From contig NZ_WOTN01000001.1 of NCBI RefSeq assembly GCF_010993745.1, positions 1,863,235 through 1,927,234 of the forward strand: a stretch of DNA of 64,000 nt, read 5' to 3'. The number at the start of each line of letters is the position of its first letter. The stretch's first letter is position 1. The position numbers were made by a program, and so were the translations under genes. Source of the stretch: Fodinicola acaciae. Its GTDB lineage: Bacteria > Actinomycetota > Actinomycetes > Mycobacteriales > HKI-0501. This document shows positions 59,657 to 64,000 of the stretch, piece by piece. The notes below the pieces were generated by a model that saw only the letters and a program-made list of their open reading frames with translations, was not told where the DNA came from and ran no database searches.

Positions 59657-60663
59657 TGACCTGTCCGCGATGCGGCAACGTGGTCGAGCCAAGCCATCGC
59701 TTCTGCGAGGAATGCGGCCTCAACCTGCGCCAGACGCGTACGCCCGTCGGTGGTCCGCTCGGCGCGGCGGCGGCGTGCCGCGGCTGCGGCGGCGACTCCT
59801 TCGGGCCGGACGGCTTCTGTGAGCAGTGCGGACACGTACGTCCGTCCGGTCGCGACCGGATGATGGCCGATCTCGGCTTGGTGGCCGGCCTGAGCGACCG
59901 CGGCCGGCGGCGGTCGCGCAACGAGGACTCGATGGCATGTGGTGTGGCCTTCGGCGCGGCCGGCCAGCCAGGCCCAGCAAGCGCGGTCGTCGCGGTCGTC
60001 TGCGACGGCGTGGCCTCGACCGAGCGTGCCGACTCCGCGTCGCAGGTGGCCGCCGACCAGGCCGCCGACATCCTGCTGGAGGCAGCCGCGCAGAGCGACT
60101 TCGACGCGGAGGCGGCGACCTCCGAAGCCGTAGCCGCGGCCTTCGAGGCGGTCACCGAGCTCAAGCGCGCCGACGAGTCGCCGTCGTGCACGTACGTCTC
60201 GGCCGTCGTCACCGGCACCGAGGTGACGGTTGGCTGGCTCGGCGACAGCCGCGCGTACTGGATCGGCGACGCACTCCAGTCCGAGCAGCTGACCACCGAC
60301 GACACCGTCGTGTCGCTGCTGATCGCCGCCGGCATCAGCGAGGAGGACGCGCTCAACGACCCCGGCGCGCACGCGCTGGCGAGATGGGTCGGTGCCGATG
60401 CGGAGGAACGCGAGCCGCACGTACGGACATGTTCGCCGGCCGGTTCAGGCGTGATCGTGCTGTGCAGCGACGGCCTGTGGAACTACCTGCCTACGCTCGG
60501 CTCGCTGGACGCCGCCGTACGCGCCGACCCGCGGCCGCCGAGCCAGCGCTCGCCGTCGGACCTCGTCGACGCGCTGGTCGCGCTCGCGCTGGAGTCCGGT
60601 GGGCACGACAACGTCACCGTGGTCGCGGTGCCGTTCCCGATCGGCGACGGAGGGACGACGTGA
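59656..60663 (+). CDS. PP2C-type phosphatase with two N-terminal zinc ribbons
   Basis: A 335-residue protein. The two zinc ribbons use C3/C6/C17/C20 and C41/C44/C55/C58. The PP2C domain (~72-330) has SDRGRRRSRNEDS, VVCDGVAS (D117), GDSRAYW and SGGHDNVTVV, which keep the metal-binding Asp residues. It would reverse PknG or related phosphorylation. ATG at 59656 overlaps the pknG stop and its own stop overlaps the VWA start (GTGA). The ribbon-phosphatase arrangement parallels the ribbon on PknG, suggesting that both dock on the same partner. Confidence 0.92.
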   Translation: MTCPRCGNVVEPSHRFCEECGLNLRQTRTPVGGPLGAAAACRGCGGDSFGPDGFCEQCGHVRPSGRDRMMADLGLVAGLSDRGRRRSRNEDSMACGVAFGAAGQPGPASAVVAVVCDGVASTERADSASQVAADQAADILLEAAAQSDFDAEAATSEAVAAAFEAVTELKRADESPSCTYVSAVVTGTEVTVGWLGDSRAYWIGDALQSEQLTTDDTVVSLLIAAGISEEDALNDPGAHALARWVGADAEEREPHVRTCSPAGSGVIVLCSDGLWNYLPTLGSLDAAVRADPRPPSQRSPSDLVDALVALALESGGHDNVTVVAVPFPIGDGGTT

Positions 60664-61946
60664 CCGGTCAGTTCCAGCTCGAGGTCTTCCAGAACGAATA
60701 CCTTCCGGAAGGTGCCGCCGAGGTCAACGCGATCATCACGGTGACAGCCACCGGCAGCGGCGCCGCGAAGCCGGCCGGCCCGGCGGCCGAGGTGATCATC
60801 ATGGACTGCTCCGGCTCCATGGAGATGCCGCGTACGAAGCTGGACGAGGCCAAACGCGCGACGCGCGCGGCCATCGACGCGCTGCGCGACGGCGTCCAGT
60901 TCGCCGTGGTCAACGGCATGGACATCGCCGAGATGATCTATCCGAAACGGACCAGGCTGGTGGCCGCCAACGCCAGCACGCGCGCCGAGGCCAAGCGCGC
61001 GGTCACCGCCGTACGCGCCGACGGCGGCACCGCGATCGGCGAGTGGCTGCGGTTGGCCGACCAGCTGTTCATCGGTCACAGCGGCTCGGTGAAGCACGCG
61101 ATCCTGCTGACCGACGGCCGCAACGAGCACGAGACGCCGGAGAAGCTGGACCGGATCCTCAAGGAGGTGTCCGGCAACTTCGTCTGCGACTGCCGCGGTG
61201 TCGGCACCGACTGGGAGGTCGGCGAGCTGCGCAAGGTCGCCACCCGGATGCTCGGCAGCCTGGACATCGTCGCCGAGCCGGCCGGACTGGCCGCCGACTT
61301 CCGCGCGATGACCGCGGCCGCCATGGGAAAGGACGTGGCCGACGTACGGCTGCGGCTCTGGACGCCCCAAGGTGCGACGATCAAGTACGTCAAGCAGGTG
61401 GAGCCGTCGCTGGTCGACCTGACCGGTCGCCGCGTCGAGTCGGCCGCGCGCAGCGGCGACTATCCGCTCGCGTCATGGGGTGACGAAAGCCGCGACTATC
61501 ACCTGTGCATCGAGGTGAAGCCCGCCGCCGTCGGCGACCGGATGCTGGCCGGACGCGTGAGCCTGCTGGACGGCGACGACACCGTACTGGGCAAGGCACA
61601 GGTGCTGGCGGTGTGGACCGACGACACCGCGCTGTCGACGCGGATCAACCCGCAAGTCGCGCACTACACCGGTCAGGCGGAGCTGGCCGAGGCCATCCAG
61701 GAGGGCCTGGCCGCGCGCAAGTCCGGCGACGTCGAGACCGCCACGGCGAAACTCGGCCGCGCGGTCGCGCTGGCCACCGAGACCGGCCACGAGGACACCG
61801 CCAAGCTGCTGGCGAAGGTGGTCGACATCGACGACCCGGTGACCGGCACCGTACGGCTCAAACGGCAGGTCGCCAAGGCCGACGAGATGACCCTCGACAC
61901 GCGCTCGACGGTCACCAAACGGGTCCGCAAGCCGGGAGGATCCTGA
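60660..61946 (+). CDS. VWA-domain protein of the PknG operon
   Basis: A 428-residue protein. The VWA fold (~45-215) has an intact MIDAS: MDCSGSM (D49, S51, S53), a TAIGEW Thr and LLTDGRNEH. A beta-sandwich (~225-330) and a helical end (~340-415) follow. No signal or membrane helix, so it is cytoplasmic. GTG at 60660 overlaps the phosphatase stop. VWA proteins commonly assemble complexes through Mg-dependent binding; here it may hold kinase, phosphatase and FHA reader together. Confidence 0.88.
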   Translation: MTGQFQLEVFQNEYLPEGAAEVNAIITVTATGSGAAKPAGPAAEVIIMDCSGSMEMPRTKLDEAKRATRAAIDALRDGVQFAVVNGMDIAEMIYPKRTRLVAANASTRAEAKRAVTAVRADGGTAIGEWLRLADQLFIGHSGSVKHAILLTDGRNEHETPEKLDRILKEVSGNFVCDCRGVGTDWEVGELRKVATRMLGSLDIVAEPAGLAADFRAMTAAAMGKDVADVRLRLWTPQGATIKYVKQVEPSLVDLTGRRVESAARSGDYPLASWGDESRDYHLCIEVKPAAVGDRMLAGRVSLLDGDDTVLGKAQVLAVWTDDTALSTRINPQVAHYTGQAELAEAIQEGLAARKSGDVETATAKLGRAVALATETGHEDTAKLLAKVVDIDDPVTGTVRLKRQVAKADEMTLDTRSTVTKRVRKPGGS

Positions 61947-62560
61947 TGGCGACGTGTCCATCCGGTCACGCGTCGGAGGACGACGAGTTCTGCGACGTGT
62001 GCGGCCTGGCCATCGGGTCCGCCGCGGAGACCGTGCCGCTGCCGGTCGCGAGCGCCTGCAAGGCCTGCGGATCGCCGATGGACGGCCGGTTTTGTGAGGC
62101 CTGCGGCGCGGACTCGCTGGCCAGCGCTGCGACGCAGCCGCTGTCTGTCGCCAAACCGGTGGAGTGGACGGCGGTGATCAGCGCGGACCGCGCGTACTTC
62201 GACGCCGTCCAGGCCGCCGAAGGACCGGACGCGAAGTCCGTCCAGTTTCCGGCGTACTGTCCCGATCGCTTCTTTCCGTTGCACGGCAACCAGATCAGCA
62301 TCGGCCGGCGGAGCGCCTCGCGCGGCATCGTGCCGGACATCGACCTCACCGGCCCGCCGGAGGACCCCGGCGTCTCACGCCTGCACGCCGTACTCGTCGC
62401 GGCCGGCGACGGATGGTCCATTGTGGACCTCGGCTCCGCCAACGGCACGACCGTCAACGAGGATTCGGCCCCATTGCTGGCAAACGTGCCACGTCCGCTG
62501 TCCGCCGGCGACCGTGTTCACCTCGGCGCCTGGACCACCATCACTCTGCGCGCACACTGA
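61946..62560 (+). CDS. FHA-domain protein with two zinc ribbons
   Basis: A 204-residue protein. Two zinc ribbons (CPSGH...FCDVCG and CKACG...FCEACG) occupy residues 4-54. The C-terminal FHA domain (~110-200) has ISIGRRSASRGIVPDIDL, GVSRLHAVL and DLGSANGT, which are the phosphothreonine-reading residues. It is a plausible PknG substrate/reader, as GarA is in mycobacteria. However, it lacks the ETTS-type N-terminal phosphosite of GarA and has ribbons instead. ATG at 61946 overlaps the VWA stop. Its 3' end overlaps the converging gene by 20 nt. Confidence 0.9.
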   Translation: MATCPSGHASEDDEFCDVCGLAIGSAAETVPLPVASACKACGSPMDGRFCEACGADSLASAATQPLSVAKPVEWTAVISADRAYFDAVQAAEGPDAKSVQFPAYCPDRFFPLHGNQISIGRRSASRGIVPDIDLTGPPEDPGVSRLHAVLVAAGDGWSIVDLGSANGTTVNEDSAPLLANVPRPLSAGDRVHLGAWTTITLRAH

Positions 62561-64000
62561 CCACGCCGGCGCCGCCGTCGACGGTGATCGTGTCGCCGGT
62601 TTTGATGCGATGAGTCGCGTCCGGCACGCCGACGACCGCCGGGATCCCGTACTCGCGCGCCACCATCGCGCCATGTGAGTTGGCGCCACCCATCTCCATC
62701 ACCAGACCGCCGGCGGTCAGGAACAGCGGCGTCCAGCCCGGGTCGGTCGACGGCGCGACCAGGATCTCGCCGGGCTCGAGGTGCGCGCCGGTCGGCTCCT
62801 GGATGACCCGGGCGACGCCGGTGACCGTGCCGGACGATGCCGGCGTACCACCGAGCGCACCGGGCGGCAGGTCGCCGCTGGCCGGCTCGGGCATGGTGCC
62901 GTCGGACATCAACACGCGCGGCACGTGGCGTCGCCGGACCTCACGGTCGTAGGTCTCCCGGCGCTCGGCCACCAGGCCGCGCAGGTCGTCGCCGCCGATC
63001 ACCAGCTCGATTTCCCCGAAATCAAGGAAAAACACGTCACTCGCATCGGCCAGCAGGCCACCGTCGACCAGCGCGCGACCGACCTCGGTGAGGTGCCGCC
63101 GCACGATGCCGAAGGCCGAGATGATGGTGAACTTCGGCGACTCGCGCAGGCCGATCAGCTCACGCGAGCGCCGCAGGAGGAAACCGACCAGGTGCCGCCG
63201 GCCCCACGGCGCCGTCGCGGTCAGGGTGCGTACGGCCTCCTCCGCCTCACGCGCGGCACGCGCGAACTGCGCGTCCGGCGCCTGGCGGTCCTCGTCCATC
63301 CGCAGATAGTTGGCCAGTACGCCGAGAATGTGCGTCGGATCGTCGGACCAGCGCGGCATGCCGATGTCGATCTCGGCGACCGACCGATCGCCGTAGTTGT
63401 CCAGAAACTCGGCCAGCTCGCGTTGTGTCGTCGCCGCAAGCGTGCCGGCGTGGTAGCGCTTTGCCAGCTCCGCCGCGGATGTCTCGCGCATTTCGGCGGC
63501 GGCTGTCGGATCTGCCTTGATGTCTCGCGACATCCGCCACAGCCGCAGGTCCATCTCCGTGGTCACATTGTGCGGCATCGCACGCAGCACGGCCTCACGC
63601 AGCTGGGGTGCCGCCTGTGGCATCAGCTTGCCGGCGACAACGTACGCCGCCAGGCCGGTCATCAGCGGCGGCGCGACCTGCGGGATCACGTGCGCCGCAC
63701 GATGGGTGAGCAGCCACTCCGCGGCTCGCAGGTGGCCAGCCGCGTCCGTCGCCGGCGGCACGCCGTCGGAGAGCCGTTTTCGCAGTCCGGCAACGCGTTT
63801 GCGGGTCTCGGCCGGGCGTACGAGGGCCTGCAGCACCTGCCGGGGTGCGTGGAATTTCAGCAATGCCGGACCGACGGCCTTGACCAGCGGCCAGCGCGAC
63901 CTGTGGACCACCGAGAAATGCGGGTCGTCGAAGAGGCCGCGTACGATCGCCGCCGATCGTGCCTCCATCACCTCGAAAATGCGCGGCAGAAGTTCTCGAC
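62541..64000 (-). CDS. PEP-utilising enzyme, rifampin phosphotransferase-like (5' end beyond the window)
   Basis: The minus-strand frame is still open at the right edge (EVMEA preceded by RELLPRIF), so the protein is longer than the 486 visible residues. The visible C-terminal part ends in the mobile phosphohistidine domain: GRVILVxP-like GEILVAPSTDPGWTPLF, then MEMGGANSHGAMVAREYGIPAVVGV with the catalytic His. A ~350-residue helical region precedes it (LVGFLLRRSRELIGLRESPKF). This matches the C-terminal two thirds of rifampin phosphotransferase/PEP synthase-like proteins. The N-terminal ATP-grasp domain should lie just outside. Whether it acts on rifamycins or another alcohol is unknown. Confidence 0.85.
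   Translation of the reverse strand, partial: RELLPRIFEVMEARSAAIVRGLFDDPHFSVVHRSRWPLVKAVGPALLKFHAPRQVLQALVRPAETRKRVAGLRKRLSDGVPPATDAAGHLRAAEWLLTHRAAHVIPQVAPPLMTGLAAYVVAGKLMPQAAPQLREAVLRAMPHNVTTEMDLRLWRMSRDIKADPTAAAEMRETSAAELAKRYHAGTLAATTQRELAEFLDNYGDRSVAEIDIGMPRWSDDPTHILGVLANYLRMDEDRQAPDAQFARAAREAEEAVRTLTATAPWGRRHLVGFLLRRSRELIGLRESPKFTIISAFGIVRRHLTEVGRALVDGGLLADASDVFFLDFGEIELVIGGDDLRGLVAERRETYDREVRRRHVPRVLMSDGTMPEPASGDLPPGALGGTPASSGTVTGVARVIQEPTGAHLEPGEILVAPSTDPGWTPLFLTAGGLVMEMGGANSHGAMVAREYGIPAVVGVPDATHRIKTGDTITVDGGAGVVSVRAE

Overview
The window is high-GC DNA from a filamentous-type actinomycete. The signs are high GC at third codon positions, GTG and TTG starts, many lipoprotein binding proteins, LacI/IclR/LAL/AfsR-type regulators, a PknG operon and a DUF222-HNH gene. 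The pentamer GTACG (with CGTAC and CGTACG) is conspicuously frequent and brings in the otherwise rare valine codon GTA. I cannot name the genus. I see no tRNA, rRNA or CRISPR array.

Layout. (1) 1-451: C-terminus of a secreted GH172/DUF2961-type protein. (2) 455-6845, minus strand: a compact lanthipeptide-type cluster. It has two tandemly duplicated Cys-rich precursors, a LanM-type dehydratase without its cyclase half, two cupin/JmjC-like oxygenase-family proteins and a separate LanC cyclase. This is the most interesting system here. (3) 7111-13000: a membrane Ser/Thr kinase, a large LAL regulator and a DUF222-HNH protein. (4) 13147-13770: decayed IS5-type elements, including a short element with perfect inverted ends. 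(5) 13784-20367: a xyloside/glucoside uptake locus with binding protein, two permeases, a divergent LacI regulator and a GH3 enzyme, with two CGAAASTTTCG operators. (6) 20898-27516: an AfsR-like regulator, a DevS/DosT-like sensor kinase, a large inverted repeat and a universal stress protein. (7) 28117-31471: a hydroxypyruvate-isomerase/OtnK-type sugar-acid operon, followed by a Baeyer-Villiger-type monooxygenase and a sialidase-fold protein. (8) 35424-46989, minus strand: eleven consecutive genes, nearly all with overlapping start and stop codons. They encode two Gfo/Idh/MocA oxidoreductases, a fumarylacetoacetase-family enzyme, a complete Dpp/Opp-type ABC transporter, an N-acyl-D-amino-acid deacylase, an IclR regulator and an amidohydrolase. 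A PLP aminotransferase-fold gene is divergent. TGGAA-N5-TTCCA palindromes flank the divergent promoter and probably bind the operon's own IclR protein. (9) 48514-53055: a second sialidase-like protein with duplicated lectin-like modules, an exported S33 peptidase, and a broken P450 fragment abutting a broken SARP fragment. (10) 53919-62560: an extended glnX-glnH-pknG operon with a coiled-coil protein, PP2C phosphatase, VWA protein and FHA protein, most carrying zinc ribbons. A PEP-utilising-enzyme-like gene runs off the right edge.

Four copies of a long non-coding repeat (about 20368-20893, 34704-35421, 53197-53430 and, inverted and diverged, 53437-53780) occupy the large gene-free gaps. The two best copies pair a degenerate G/T-rich tandem array with a conserved block that contains a 45-nt hairpin.

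Functional links inferred: the lanthipeptide enzymes, oxygenase pair and precursors act together. The LacI-family protein controls both its divergent transporter and its adjacent GH3 gene. The IclR-type protein autoregulates the peptide/acyl-amino-acid operon and perhaps the monooxygenase. The PknG operon forms one amino-acid-sensing phosphorelay with kinase, phosphatase and phosphopeptide reader.
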